Shown in pieces: positions 7,990 to 16,347 of a DNA stretch of 64,000 nt. The position numbers were made by a program, and so were the translations under genes. Origin of the DNA: Streptomyces huiliensis. GTDB lineage: Bacteria; Actinomycetota; Actinomycetes; Streptomycetales; Streptomycetaceae. Position 1 is the first letter of the stretch; every line of letters starts with the position of its first letter. The DNA is taken from positions 1 through 64,000 of the forward strand of contig NZ_JAIQLH010000008.1 in assembly GCF_020037025.1 (NCBI RefSeq). The letters are read 5' to 3'. The notes beneath the pieces were generated by a model. That model was not told the DNA's origin. It searched no databases and was given only the letters and a program-made list of their open reading frames with translations.

Positions 7990-9848
7990 GCGGGACTCCG
8001 GTGCTCCGGGCTGTCGTCACGAAGCTCGCGAAGCCCCAGATGACGCTCCGCGAAAGCGATCTCCAGCCGGAGCTGCTTGATCCGCTCCCCCACGACCAGT
8101 GAGCCGTGGCCGGCGTCGTACCGGTACACCTCGTGCGGGTGGCCGCGCTCCTCCAGCCGCCGCACGTAGTTCTCCACCTGGCGTATCGGGCAGCGGGGGT
8201 CGTTCACCCCGGCCGAGATGTAAACCGGCGCCCGGACGGCGTCCACGTAGGTGAGGGGCGACGAGGCGGCGAAGCGCTCCGGCACCTCTTCGGGGGTACC
8301 GCCCAGCAGCGTGCGGTCGAGAGCCTTCAGGGCCTCCATCTCGTCGTGGTACGCCGTGACGTAGTCCGCGACGGGGACGGCGGCGATCCCCACGGTCCAG
8401 GCGCCGGGCTGCGTGCCCACCCCCAGCAGCGTCAGGTACCCGCCCCACGAGCCGCCCGACAGCACCAGCTTCTCCGGATCGGCCAGCCCGGAGGCGACCA
8501 CGTGCTCGCGGACGGCCGCGATGTCCTCCAGCTCGATCAGCCCGACGCGGTGCTTGAGCGCGTCCGTCCACGCCCGGCCGTAGCCGGTGGAGCCGCGGTA
8601 GTTCACCCGGACGACCGCGAAGCCGTGGTCCACCCAGGCCGCCGGGCCCGCGGCGAAGGCGTCGCTGTCGTGCCAGGTCGGACCGCCGTGGATCTCGAAG
8701 ACCGTCGGGAAGGGGCCGTCACCCGCGGGCTTCTGCACCAGGGCGTGCACCTTGCCGCCGGGCCCGTCCACCCAGATGTCCTCCACCGGGACCGACTCGG
8801 GAGCCCGGATCACCCCGTCCGTCCCGGAGGGCGCCTCCAGCACCACGTGCCCCGCCGTCGAGCGGACCACGGGGGGCATCTCCGCCGAGGACCAGAGGAA
8901 CTCCACCGACCCATCGGGACGCGCCATGGCGCTGGACACCGTGCCCGAGGGGGTGTCGAGGCGGCTCAGAGAGCCGTCCGCCAGGTCGTAGCGCCACAGC
9001 TCGCTGCGCGCGTGGTGGTTGTGCTCGACGAGCAGGGCGGAACCGTCGGGGTACCAGTCGGCGCTCAGGTCGCCCGGGAGGTCGAGGGATATCACGGTCT
9101 CCTCCCCGGTGACCGCGTCCCAGAGCAGGGGCTCCCACCGGCCGCGCCGCTGGTGCCCGAGGAGCAGCCGGGAGTCGCCGGGGACGGGGGAGAAGCCCGT
9201 CACCGACAGCCCGAGTTCCTGGGTGCCGCCCTGGGTGTCGTCCAGCTCGGCCGCGGTCGTGCCGTCCAGCCGGAGGATCCGGACCGCCGAGTGCATGGCG
9301 TCGCCGTGCTCGGTGTGCTCGACCGCGATCAGGGTGCTGTCGTGGGAGAGTCCGGCGACCACGGCCGACTCGTCGTGCCGGTAGATCTCCACCGGCTCGG
9401 AGCCCGGCCGGGCCACGTGGACCGACGAACCGGACTTGTCGGTGGACCGGCCGATCACCACCGTGCCGTCCCGGCCCAGGGCCAGCCCGCTCGGGTAGGA
9501 GGGTTCCAGGCCGGGCACCGCCGGCTCGTCCGCGCCACCGTGGAAGGGCTGCCGCATCCAGACGCCGAACTCGTCGCCGTCCGTGTCCGAGAACCACCAG
9601 ATCCACTCGCCGTCCGGCGTCAGTATCCCGCCCGTGGTGCCGTTGGGGCGGTCCGTCACCTGCCGCCGCTCACCGCTCGCCCGGTCCCACGCGTACACCT
9701 CGTAGGTGCCCGTCGCGTTGGACGTGAACAGCGAACGGTCCGGCGCCTCTTCCGCCCATCCGGGCAGCCCCGTGCGGGGCGCCCGGAAGCGCTTCTCCCA
9801 GTCGGGCATGGACTCGTCGCCCCGCAGGGCCCCGTTGCTCTCAGTCAT
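7980..9848 (-). CDS. S9 family prolyl oligopeptidase-like peptidase
   Basis: A 622-residue protein; ATG 9848 (MTESNGALRGDESMPDWEKR) is chosen, since the open frame upstream runs through the divergent gene. The N-terminal half is a beta-propeller with repeated WxxD/GxxxW strands (DGEWIWWFSDTDGDEFGVWM). The C-terminal alpha/beta hydrolase has the catalytic Ser in LSGGSWGGYLT (about residue 466), Asp in AGVNDPRCP (about 550) and His in DAGHGS (about 581). It is probably a cytoplasmic oligopeptidase or aminopeptidase, because no signal peptide is visible. Substrate cannot be predicted. Confidence 0.92.
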   Translation of the reverse strand: MTESNGALRGDESMPDWEKRFRAPRTGLPGWAEEAPDRSLFTSNATGTYEVYAWDRASGERRQVTDRPNGTTGGILTPDGEWIWWFSDTDGDEFGVWMRQPFHGGADEPAVPGLEPSYPSGLALGRDGTVVIGRSTDKSGSSVHVARPGSEPVEIYRHDESAVVAGLSHDSTLIAVEHTEHGDAMHSAVRILRLDGTTAAELDDTQGGTQELGLSVTGFSPVPGDSRLLLGHQRRGRWEPLLWDAVTGEETVISLDLPGDLSADWYPDGSALLVEHNHHARSELWRYDLADGSLSRLDTPSGTVSSAMARPDGSVEFLWSSAEMPPVVRSTAGHVVLEAPSGTDGVIRAPESVPVEDIWVDGPGGKVHALVQKPAGDGPFPTVFEIHGGPTWHDSDAFAAGPAAWVDHGFAVVRVNYRGSTGYGRAWTDALKHRVGLIELEDIAAVREHVVASGLADPEKLVLSGGSWGGYLTLLGVGTQPGAWTVGIAAVPVADYVTAYHDEMEALKALDRTLLGGTPEEVPERFAASSPLTYVDAVRAPVYISAGVNDPRCPIRQVENYVRRLEERGHPHEVYRYDAGHGSLVVGERIKQLRLEIAFAERHLGLRELRDDSPEHRSPATA

Positions 9849-9899
9849 GACCCCATTCTGCGCCGAACCGCCGACATCCGGTCCGGCCGGCGCCGAGTC

Positions 9900-9952
9900 T
9901 GTGGACAACCACCCGCTTGTGGATAACTCCATAACCCCGACGGGTGGTTGTC
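9900..9952. promoter_or_regulatory. DnaA-box pair inside a 12-bp inverted repeat
   Basis: TTGTCCACA occurs on the minus strand at 9900-9908, and TTATCCACA on the minus strand at 9918-9926; both match published DnaA-box consensus sequences exactly. A perfect inverted repeat GACAACCACCCG (9904-9915) / CGGGTGGTTGTC (9941-9952) overlaps the first box and flanks the second. The element sits between divergent genes (peptidase and PPOX protein). Confidence 0.65.
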
Positions 9953-10019
9953 GGCCCGGTCCGGCCGTTTGTGGGGCTGTTCGCCGCCCGCTGTCAGTGG
10001 CGCGACTCATAGTGGGGAC

Positions 10020-10565
10020 ATGTACGAGACACCGGAGGACATGACGGCTCTCCAGCACCTGCTCGACGACAGCTATGCCGGTGCGGGTCCTCATCTGCGA
10101 AGAATCATCGGTGAGGAGCGCCGGCTGGACGCGGCCGGAGTCGTGGCCGCCCTCGACGGCATCAACATCATGGCGCTGGCCACGGCCGGTGTCTCGGGCG
10201 ACCCCCGGGTCGGTCCCGTCGACGGACACTTCTACCGGGGCCGCTTCCACTTCGGATCCGGCCCGGATTCGGTGCGCGTCCGCCACATCCGCGGCCGCCC
10301 GGCGGTCAGCGCCACCGTCTTCGACGGCCAACGGATGCAGATCACCGTGCACGGCAAGGCCGTTCGGGTCTCACCGGCGGAGGACCCGGCCCTGGAGAGC
10401 TGCCTGATCGAACTGCATGGGAAGGCGTTGTGGGACGAATGGCTCAAGGATGTGGCATGGGCCCGCATCGATCCCGAGAAGATGTTCACCTTCCACAACC
10501 CGGGGCCGTTCAGCCGACGCGCTCGGCCCAGCCCTCCGGAAGGTCCCCGGGGGCGACGGAGATGA
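10020..10565 (+). CDS. Pyridoxamine 5'-phosphate oxidase-like FMN-binding protein
   Basis: About 181 residues from ATG 10020 ([17 protein letters not shown]); ATG 10041 behind GGAGG is an alternative. The central part ([62 protein letters not shown]) is the split beta-barrel pattern of PPOX-class proteins that bind FMN or F420. Typical roles are oxidoreductase or general stress-response proteins; the substrate is unknown. The last 56 bases overlap the 3' end of the convergent phenolic acid decarboxylase gene, so the Arg-rich C-terminus is likely unstructured. Confidence 0.8.
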   Translation: MYETPEDMTALQHLLDDSYAGAGPHLRRIIGEERRLDAAGVVAALDGINIMALATAGVSGDPRVGPVDGHFYRGRFHFGSGPDSVRVRHIRGRPAVSATVFDGQRMQITVHGKAVRVSPAEDPALESCLIELHGKALWDEWLKDVAWARIDPEKMFTFHNPGPFSRRARPSPPEGPRGRRR

Positions 10566-11028
10566 CCGAGTCGTCGTCCGCCCCGACGTACTCGGAGAAC
10601 GTGATCCGGGCGAACTCCGGGACGACGTAGATCGGGTAGGTCGGTCCGGCGTCGCGGTAGGCGCGCATCTCGTCCAGGTGGTCGTTCTGGAAGCACACCG
10701 TCCGCTCGCCGTGCTGCCGGATCCAGTCGGGGAAGAAGATCACGCCGTGCAGACGGCGCTTGCCCGGCATGATGTTCACGGAGACCGAGGTGCCGGTGGG
10801 TTCGGTCCAGGACACCTTGTAGCTGTCCTCGTCGAGCTGTACGAGATCGACTTCCTGGTCCTTGACCCAGCGGCCGCCGACGTGACCGCTGTGGATGCGG
10901 TAGTCGATGGTGCGGTCGTTCTTCACGTACATCTCGTACTGCCAGCCGTTGGCGTAGGTGTAGACGAACCGGTGGCCGACGATTCCGGAGAGGTCCTGCG
11001 CCGGGATGAGGTCGCTGAGCGTACCCAT
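10510..11028 (-). CDS. padC: Phenolic acid decarboxylase
   Basis: A 172-residue protein, ATG 11028, matching the phenolic acid decarboxylase family throughout: [15 protein letters not shown] (the two active-site Tyr region), [13 protein letters not shown] (Arg), [28 protein letters not shown] (Glu and core strand) and [16 protein letters not shown]. These small beta-barrel enzymes decarboxylate p-coumaric, ferulic and caffeic acid to vinylphenols, detoxifying plant phenolics. A MarR regulator is divergently transcribed 88 bases away, with a palindrome between them. In Firmicutes the regulator of this enzyme is usually PadR, so the MarR pairing is notable. Confidence 0.93.
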   Translation of the reverse strand: MGTLSDLIPAQDLSGIVGHRFVYTYANGWQYEMYVKNDRTIDYRIHSGHVGGRWVKDQEVDLVQLDEDSYKVSWTEPTGTSVSVNIMPGKRRLHGVIFFPDWIRQHGERTVCFQNDHLDEMRAYRDAGPTYPIYVVPEFARITFSEYVGADDDSVISVAPGDLPEGWAERVG

Positions 11029-11063
11029 GATCTACCTCCAAGGAGTGCGAAGTGGACACTTCA

Positions 11064-11092
11064 TTTTGCAACAAAACTTGTTTGATGCAAAA
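11064..11092. promoter_or_regulatory. Candidate MarR operator between padC and marR
   Basis: A 29-bp imperfect palindrome centred on 11078: TTTTGCA (11064-11070) and TGCAAAA (11086-11092) are perfect outer arms, CAAA/TTTG (11072-11075, 11081-11084) inner arms; 11 of 14 positions pair. It is AT-rich in a high-GC background and lies in the 88-base divergent promoter region, as expected for an operator controlling both genes. Confidence 0.75.
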
Positions 11093-11116
11093 AGAACTCA
11101 CCGGCACAATGGAGTC

Positions 11117-11572
11117 ATGGACACCGCGACAGAGTTCGGACGGCTGCTCGGCCCCCTGCGCCGCGCCGTGCTGCGCACCCGACGTTCGGAAGGGCTCCCC
11201 GACCTCCCGGAAGCACAGATCGAGCTGCTGCGCGTGCTCGCCGAGACCGGCGGCGTCACCCCGCGCGAGGCCGCCGCGCGCCTGCGCGCGGCGCCTTCCA
11301 CCATCAGCAACCTCGTCCGCACCATGTCCGCCGCGGAGCTGGTCGAGCGCACCCCGTCCGCCACCGACCTGCGCACGGTCCAGCTGTCCGCCACCCCGCG
11401 CGCCCTCGACATGCTGGACCGCTACGACCGGACCAGCACCGCCGCCCTGCGCCGAGCTCTCGACGCCCTGCCCCCGGCCGGCCGTCAGGCCATCGACGAG
11501 GCCCTGCCCGCCCTGGCGGACCTGCTGATCACCCTGGAGCGGCAGGACGCGACCGACCGCCGCCGCGCCTGA
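11117..11572 (+). CDS. MarR family transcriptional regulator
   Basis: A 151-residue protein starting at ATG 11117. It has the MarR winged helix: PDLPEAQIELLRVLAETGGV, then TPREAAARLRAAPSTISNLVRTMSAAELVERTPS (helix-turn-helix) and the wing DLRTVQLSATPRA. Terminal helices would form the dimer interface. Divergent orientation to the phenolic acid decarboxylase and the shared palindrome suggest it represses that gene and itself, probably relieved by a phenolic acid. The ligand is inferred, not seen. Confidence 0.9.
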   Translation: MDTATEFGRLLGPLRRAVLRTRRSEGLPDLPEAQIELLRVLAETGGVTPREAAARLRAAPSTISNLVRTMSAAELVERTPSATDLRTVQLSATPRALDMLDRYDRTSTAALRRALDALPPAGRQAIDEALPALADLLITLERQDATDRRRA

Positions 11573-11639
11573 CGACCCGCCGGTCCTGACGTCCCGCGTC
11601 CCGACGATCCGCCTCCTGCCGACTGGCCGCTCCCGACGA

Positions 11640-11657
11640 CCCGCCCGGACGGGCGGG
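11640..11657. terminator. Convergent terminator hairpin
   Basis: CCCGCCCG (11640-11647) and CGGGCGGG (11650-11657) form a perfect stem with a minimal loop between the marR stop and the convergent response-regulator stop. It could serve both directions. Confidence 0.6.
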
Positions 11658-11668
11658 ACGCCGGGACG

Positions 11669-12460
11669 TCAAGCGCCGCCGACCAGCCCGGAACGGTAGG
11701 CGTAGCGAACGGCCTGAGCGCGATCGCGTGCGCCGGTCTTCGCGAAGACGCGGTTGATGTGCGTCTTGACCGTGGCACGGCTGAGGAAGAGGCGTTCGCT
11801 GATCTCGGTGTTGGACAAGCCTTCCGCGATCAGTGTGAGGATCTCCGTCTCCCGGGCGGTCAGCAGCTCCGACGGAGGTGGGGGCGTTCCCTCCGCCCCC
11901 TGAGGCGCAGAAGACGACTGAAGCGGCCGCGGTGCCCCGCCCGTCTGATCCATCCGCGGCACGGCGCCCGGCGGCCCCTGCGGGGGACCGCTCGGGCCGG
12001 GCCCGGCCGAGGGCAGCGAATCCGCGGAGGTGACGACCGCGATCAGACGTTCCTGGACCACCGGATCCATCCAGATCCGGCCCTCACGCACGGCCCGGAT
12101 CGCTCGTTCGATCTCGTCCGCGCCCGCGTCCTTGGTGAGGTACCCCTTCGCCCCGGCCCGCAGGGCGGGGAAGACCGACGAGTCGTCCGCGTAGGTCGTC
12201 AGCACGAGCACGGCGATACCCGGGGCCTGTTCGCGGAGCGTCCGGGTCGCGGCGAGGCCGTCCGTCCCCGGCATCGCCAGGTCCATCAGCACGACGTCCG
12301 GCCGGTGCTCGTGAGCAAGGGCCACGGCCTCCGCGCCGTCGGCCGCTCCGCCCACGACCTCCATGCCCTCGTTCAGTCCGATCAGGAGCATCAGACCTTC
12401 GCGGGTGACGCGTTGGTCGTCGGCGACCAGCACCCTGATCGGAGCCACGGAATCGTTCAC
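11669..12460 (-). CDS. NarL/FixJ family response regulator
   Basis: A 263-residue regulator starting at GTG 12460, whose first bases overlap the kinase stop as GTGA. The receiver domain begins IRVLVADDQRVTREGL, with the phosphoacceptor Asp in DVVLMDLAMPGTDG and the conserved Lys in GYLTKDAGADE. The output domain is a LuxR helix-turn-helix (LTARETEILTLIAEGLSNTE, LSRATVKTHINRVFAKTGAR). The linker between them is about 50 residues of Pro/Gly/Ser, longer than usual. With the upstream kinase it forms a two-component system of unknown stimulus. Confidence 0.95.
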   Translation of the reverse strand: MNDSVAPIRVLVADDQRVTREGLMLLIGLNEGMEVVGGAADGAEAVALAHEHRPDVVLMDLAMPGTDGLAATRTLREQAPGIAVLVLTTYADDSSVFPALRAGAKGYLTKDAGADEIERAIRAVREGRIWMDPVVQERLIAVVTSADSLPSAGPGPSGPPQGPPGAVPRMDQTGGAPRPLQSSSAPQGAEGTPPPPSELLTARETEILTLIAEGLSNTEISERLFLSRATVKTHINRVFAKTGARDRAQAVRYAYRSGLVGGA

Positions 12461-13728
12461 GCCGGTATCTCCATCTCCACGGTCCACCCCTCCCCGGCGG
12501 GCCCCGCGTGGGTGCGGCCGCCGACACGTTCGATGCGCTCGCGCATGCCCCGCAGACCGTTCCCGCCGCCGGTCCACGCCTCGGCGGGCGGCGCGGGAAC
12601 TCCGTCGACGCCCCCGTCGACTCCCGCTCCCGCGGACCGGCCCTGGTCCGAGACGGTCAGCGTGGTGGCCTCCGGCGTGTAGCGCAGCACGACGGCGGTG
12701 GGCGAACCGGGGGCGTACCGGGCGGCGTTGGTCAACGCCTCCTGTGCTCCGCGGTAGAGCGCGAGGTTCGCTTCCGGCGCCAGCGCCCGGGGGTGCCCGG
12801 CGACCGACAGCGTGATGGGCAGCGCGAGGTCGCGGCGGCACCGGCCCACCAGGGCGGTGAGCTGATCGGCCACAGGCGCCTCGTCCCCGCGCAGGGCGGC
12901 GACGGCCTGCCGTGCGTCGGAGAGCCCCTCGCGGGTCAGTTCACCGCTGCGAACGATCAGTTGGTGCAGGGTCGGGTCGACCTGGCCCCGCTCGGCGAGC
13001 TTGCGGGCCCCTTCGAGCTGCACGGCGAGCGCGGACAGGGACTGCGCGAGGACGTCGTGCAACTCCCGGGCGATACGGGTGCGCTCGGCGACCGCGGCGG
13101 CCCGCGTCTGGGCCTCCCGCGAGTCCTCCAGCTCGGCGAGCAGCAGTTCGGCCTGGTCGTGCCGCAGCCGGGCCTGGCGGGCGAACATGCAGACGGCGCC
13201 GAGCACCGCGCACAGCAGAGCGCCGGCCGCCCCCGCCTGAAACGGGTTGCCCGACGTGCTGACGTACGCGCTGACGGCGGTGATCCCCGCGGTCAGCGGC
13301 ACCGCCGGCACGACGGCGAGCCCGGGCCGCAGACGCGAGAAGAGCAGCGCGACGGCGGTGGAGACGGGGACGATCATCAGGGAACCAGGCTGGAGGAAGG
13401 CCAGGACGCTGCCGCCGGCCCCCAGGACCAGCGCCAGTCCGACGGTGACCGCCTCCGGCTTCCCGCGACGGGTCAGCGCCGCGACGGCCAGGGACGCCAC
13501 GCAGGCGGTCAACGCCAGACTGACCGCGAGACGTTCACCGGTGAGGCCCGGACGGGGCCGGCCCTGCGCCACGGACAGAGTGGTGAAAACCAGGATCACC
13601 CAGAGCGCCAGGTGCATTCGGGCGCCCTGCCGCAAGGCGCGTACAGCCGCGCGCGACCGGGCCTCCGCGACCCTCGGACTGTCCCCCGCACGACCGCCGG
13701 GCGGCGTCGAACTCATGTCGGACAGCAT
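12457..13728 (-). CDS. HisKA_3 sensor histidine kinase
   Basis: About 423 residues from ATG 13728, or 419 from ATG 13716; neither has a clear ribosome site. The N-terminal half contains about five hydrophobic segments (LALWVILVFTTLSVA, AVSLALTACVASLAVAAL, AVTVGLALVLGAGGSVLAF and more) with little extracytoplasmic sequence, so sensing is probably within or near the membrane. The kinase core has the H-box ERTRIARELHDVLAQSLSAL, the N-box YRGAQEALTNAARYAP, and the G-box GGGNGLRGMRERIERVGG. It should phosphorylate the response regulator immediately downstream. Confidence 0.94.
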   Translation of the reverse strand: MLSDMSSTPPGGRAGDSPRVAEARSRAAVRALRQGARMHLALWVILVFTTLSVAQGRPRPGLTGERLAVSLALTACVASLAVAALTRRGKPEAVTVGLALVLGAGGSVLAFLQPGSLMIVPVSTAVALLFSRLRPGLAVVPAVPLTAGITAVSAYVSTSGNPFQAGAAGALLCAVLGAVCMFARQARLRHDQAELLLAELEDSREAQTRAAAVAERTRIARELHDVLAQSLSALAVQLEGARKLAERGQVDPTLHQLIVRSGELTREGLSDARQAVAALRGDEAPVADQLTALVGRCRRDLALPITLSVAGHPRALAPEANLALYRGAQEALTNAARYAPGSPTAVVLRYTPEATTLTVSDQGRSAGAGVDGGVDGVPAPPAEAWTGGGNGLRGMRERIERVGGRTHAGPAGEGWTVEMEIPA

Positions 13729-13778
13729 AGGCGCGGCCGGGCCCGCGAAGCGCGAGCCCAGCCTCTGACGTGCGACGT

Positions 13779-14297
13779 TCACGCAGTCACCGAGTGGTTC
13801 GCGGTCGTGGAGGAGGACAGCCGGTAACCCCGGTACCGGATCACCACCAGTCGGGCCACCGCCTCGGAGAGCGCCATCAGGACGAAGGCCGCCACCCATG
13901 CCTGGGCCGAGGTGATCTCGTGCGTCCGGCTGAAGCCGGCTATGGCGTCGCCCGCGCCGTGCTCGTCGGCGAAGACGAAGCCCATCCGGAACGCCATGCC
14001 GAAGACCCAGAACGCCGCGGCGGCCGGCCCCGCCTTGGCGTACACCCCGTCGGCCCCGCGCCAGAGCCGCGTCGTGAGCCCGCAGAACACCCCCAGCACC
14101 ACCCCCGCGCCGGCCAGCACCAGCTCCAGCACGAGATCGTTCCCGGCCGTCGGCACCTCGCGCAGGTAGTACACGGCGGTGGCACTGACCAGCACGACCG
14201 GCAGCACCAGGTTGGACAGGCTCAGACGGCTGCCGCGGGCCTGCCGCACGACGAGGAGGACGAGGATCGCGTTGACGATGTAATCGGTGGTGTTCAC
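13779..14297 (-). CDS. Four-helix membrane protein (DUF1453-like)
   Basis: A 172-residue hydrophobic protein from GTG 14297 (MNTTDYIVNAILVLLVVRQ). The open frame continues upstream through the tRNA gene, but that part is not protein-like. About four membrane segments are visible: IVNAILVLLVV, LVLPVVLVSATAVYYL, VLELVLAGAGVVLGVFCGL and AWVAAFVLMALSEAVARLVVI, with Arg-rich short loops. The VVRQARGSRLS start is reminiscent of DUF1453/CcdC-like proteins of Streptomyces. Function unknown. It sits just upstream of the kinase with a 50-base gap, so co-transcription is possible. Confidence 0.75.
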   Translation of the reverse strand: MNTTDYIVNAILVLLVVRQARGSRLSLSNLVLPVVLVSATAVYYLREVPTAGNDLVLELVLAGAGVVLGVFCGLTTRLWRGADGVYAKAGPAAAAFWVFGMAFRMGFVFADEHGAGDAIAGFSRTHEITSAQAWVAAFVLMALSEAVARLVVIRYRGYRLSSSTTANHSVTA

Positions 14298-14507
14298 AGG
14301 AATAAGCCTGCTCGGATCGGCCTTCCCGATCGTCGGCCCCCGGGTTGACCACCGGGTGGAACCCGGGCGGAGACCCATCTCAACCCACGGGTTGACGCGC
14401 CCCCGGCACCCACGCTGAAGCTGGCCCACGATGCTCAACCTCAAGTGATCCGCATCACAACCCCACCCTCGCCCCGTCCGGTGACCGCTGACGGAAGACA
14501 CGAAAAA

Positions 14508-14546
14508 GCCGGAGCCCCGATCCACTCTGTGGATCAGGGCTCCGGC
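14508..14546 (-). terminator. Intrinsic terminator of the tRNA-Pro gene
   Basis: A long near-perfect hairpin: GCCGGAGCCC (14508-14517) pairs with GGGCTCCGGC (14537-14546), and inside it GATCCAC (14519-14525) pairs with GTGGATC (14529-14535). On the minus strand the hairpin is followed by a five-U tract (AAAAA at 14503-14507). It starts 14 bases beyond the tRNA 3' end. Confidence 0.92.
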
Positions 14547-14559
14547 CTGTGCAACCAAG

Positions 14560-14633
14560 TCGGGGTGGCGGGATTTGAACCCACGACCTCTTCGTCCCGA
14601 ACGAAGCGCGCTGCCAAGCTGCGCTACACCCCG
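14560..14633 (-). tRNA. tRNA-Pro (anticodon CGG)
   Basis: Read on the minus strand, the gene starts CGGGGTG (14633-14627), which pairs with CACCCCG at the 3' end. It has a D-arm with AGCTTGGCA, the anticodon stem CTTCG/CGAAG enclosing the loop TTCGGGA (anticodon CGG), and the T-loop GTTCAAAT. The CCA end is not encoded. A strong terminator follows, so it is probably a single-gene transcript. Confidence 0.96.
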
Positions 14634-14781
14634 CTGCAACGAGCTCTACTTTAGCGGACGGGAGCCGGGAGACGAAATCCGGTTCTCGGGGAGGTGCAGG
14701 TGGGGGGTGGAGGGGAGCCGAGGGGGCCGCCGCTGTGCTGCGAGGCGGGCGGCCCCGGACCCGGGCCGGCGCGGGGTGCGG

Positions 14782-15711
14782 TCAGGCGTCGCGCGGGGTG
14801 AGGGTGAGGAGGGTGGCCTCGGGGGGGCAGGCGAAGCGGACGGGGGTGTAGCGGTTGGTGCCGCAGCCCGCCGAGACGTGGAGGTACGAGCGGTGCCCGC
14901 CCGCGCGGTGGGCGGAGAGGCCCTTGACCCGGTCGGGGTCGATGTCGCAGTTGGTGACCAGCGCCCCGTAGAAGGGGATGCAGAGCTGGCCGCCGTGCGT
15001 GTGACCGGCGAGGATCAAGGGGTAGCCGTCGGCCGTGAAGGCGTCGAGAACGCGCAGGTAGGGAGCGTGGACGACGGCGAGGGAGAAGTCGGCGTCCTGG
15101 ACCGGACCGCCTTGGACGGCGTCGTACCGGTCGCGCTTGATGTGCGGGTCGTCGAGCCCGGTGAGCGCGATCTCGTTGCTGCCGATCTTCAGGTGACCCC
15201 GGGTGTTGGTGAGGTTGACCCAGCCGGCCTTGTCGAAGGCGTCCCGCAGTCCCTCCCAGGGGTTGTGGATCACGCCGACGGCCGGCGCGTTGCCGTTGAG
15301 GCCGTGCCGTCCGCTGGCCCGCTCGAAGAGGTAGCGGGCAGGGTTCCGCAGCTTGGGCCCGTAGTAGTCGTTCGAGCCGAAGACGTAGGCGCCGGGGAAC
15401 TGCATCAGCGGGCCCAGCGCGTCCAGGGTCTCGGGAACGCCCTCCGGGTCGGAGAGGTTGTCCCCGGTGTTGATCACGAAGTCGGGGCGCAGCCCGGCGA
15501 GGGACTGCAGCCAGCGCTGCTTCTTGCGCTGCCCGCTCACCATGTGGATGTCCGAGACCTGCAGCACCCGCAGCGGCCGCATACCGGGCGGCAGGACGGG
15601 TACGGTCACCCGCCGCAGCCGGAAGGAGCGGACTTCGAAGCCGGCGGCGTAGGCGATGCCCGCCGCGCCGACTGCTGTGATTCCCAGGGGTACTGCGTAT
15701 CGCGCGCGCAT
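14782..15711 (-). CDS. Membrane-associated metallophosphoesterase
   Basis: About 309 residues from ATG 15711 (MRARYAVPLGITAVG); an upstream ATG would add 13 residues. An N-terminal hydrophobic segment precedes FEVRSFRLRRVTVPVLPPG, typical of YaeI-like phosphoesterases. Metal motifs are VLQVSDIHM (DxH), FVINTGDNLSD (GD), GSNDYYGP in the place of the usual GNHD, HAPY and LAGHTHGGQL. The change of GNHD to GSND replaces the catalytic-loop His, yet the other ligands are intact. It resembles Rv3683, which occupies the same position next to the class A PBP in mycobacteria. Confidence 0.92.
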   Translation of the reverse strand: MRARYAVPLGITAVGAAGIAYAAGFEVRSFRLRRVTVPVLPPGMRPLRVLQVSDIHMVSGQRKKQRWLQSLAGLRPDFVINTGDNLSDPEGVPETLDALGPLMQFPGAYVFGSNDYYGPKLRNPARYLFERASGRHGLNGNAPAVGVIHNPWEGLRDAFDKAGWVNLTNTRGHLKIGSNEIALTGLDDPHIKRDRYDAVQGGPVQDADFSLAVVHAPYLRVLDAFTADGYPLILAGHTHGGQLCIPFYGALVTNCDIDPDRVKGLSAHRAGGHRSYLHVSAGCGTNRYTPVRFACPPEATLLTLTPRDA

Positions 15712-15865
15712 ACGGCCATGGTCGCAGACGGCGGGGGCCGGCCGTGCCACGGGCCCGGTGGCGAGGGGGAGTTGTGGGGCCCGGGCGGCCGCGGGGGCCG
15801 GGGGCGTCGGCCGGGGGTGTCGTTAATACGGGGCGCGGGCGGGGGTGGGATGCGAAGATTGCGGC

Positions 15866-16327
15866 ATGACCACGCTCAAGGCAAAGCTCCAGGACGACCT
15901 CACGGCCGCCATCAAGGCGCGCGACGAGCTGCGCTCCGCCACGCTCCGTCTCACCCTCTCGGCCATCGGTTACGAGGAGACCGCGGGCAAGCAGGCCCGT
16001 GAGCTCTCCGACGACGAGGTCCTGAAGGTGATCACGCGCGAGGCGAAGAAGCGCCGGGAGGCCGCGGACGCGTTCGCGAAGGGTGGCCGTGCAGACTCCG
16101 CCGAGCGGGAGCGGGCGGAGGGCGAGGTACTCGCCGGCTACCTCCCGCAGCAGCTGTCGGACGAGGAGCTCACCGCGCTCGTCGCCGAGGCCGTGGCCGA
16201 GGCGAAGGCCGGCGGGGCCGAGGGGCCGAAGGCCATGGGCGCCGTGATGAAGGTCGTCAAGCCCAAGGTCGGCAACCGCGCCGAGGGCGGCCGGGTCTCC
16301 GCCGAGGTCAAGCGGCAGCTTTCGTAA
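15866..16327 (+). CDS. GatB/YqeY domain protein
   Basis: A 153-residue protein from ATG 15866 (MTTLKAKLQDDLTAAIKARDELRSATLRLTLSAI). It is helical throughout with the YqeY hallmarks: EVLKVITREAKKRREAADAF, YLPQQLSDEEL and GAVMKVVKPKVGNRAEGGRVS. The family resembles the tail domain of the GatB amidotransferase subunit and may bind tRNA; its biological role is unresolved. The gene ends against a very strong bidirectional terminator. Confidence 0.93.
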   Translation: MTTLKAKLQDDLTAAIKARDELRSATLRLTLSAIGYEETAGKQARELSDDEVLKVITREAKKRREAADAFAKGGRADSAERERAEGEVLAGYLPQQLSDEELTALVAEAVAEAKAGGAEGPKAMGAVMKVVKPKVGNRAEGGRVSAEVKRQLS

Positions 16328-16347
16328 ACGCGGGAGCGAGAAGGAGT

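Noticed and set aside
14298..14639. Open frame continuing from the DUF1453-like gene through the tRNA
   Set aside because: The extra residues (MQRGVAQLGSALRSGRRGRG) are the known artefact of translating a tRNA gene.
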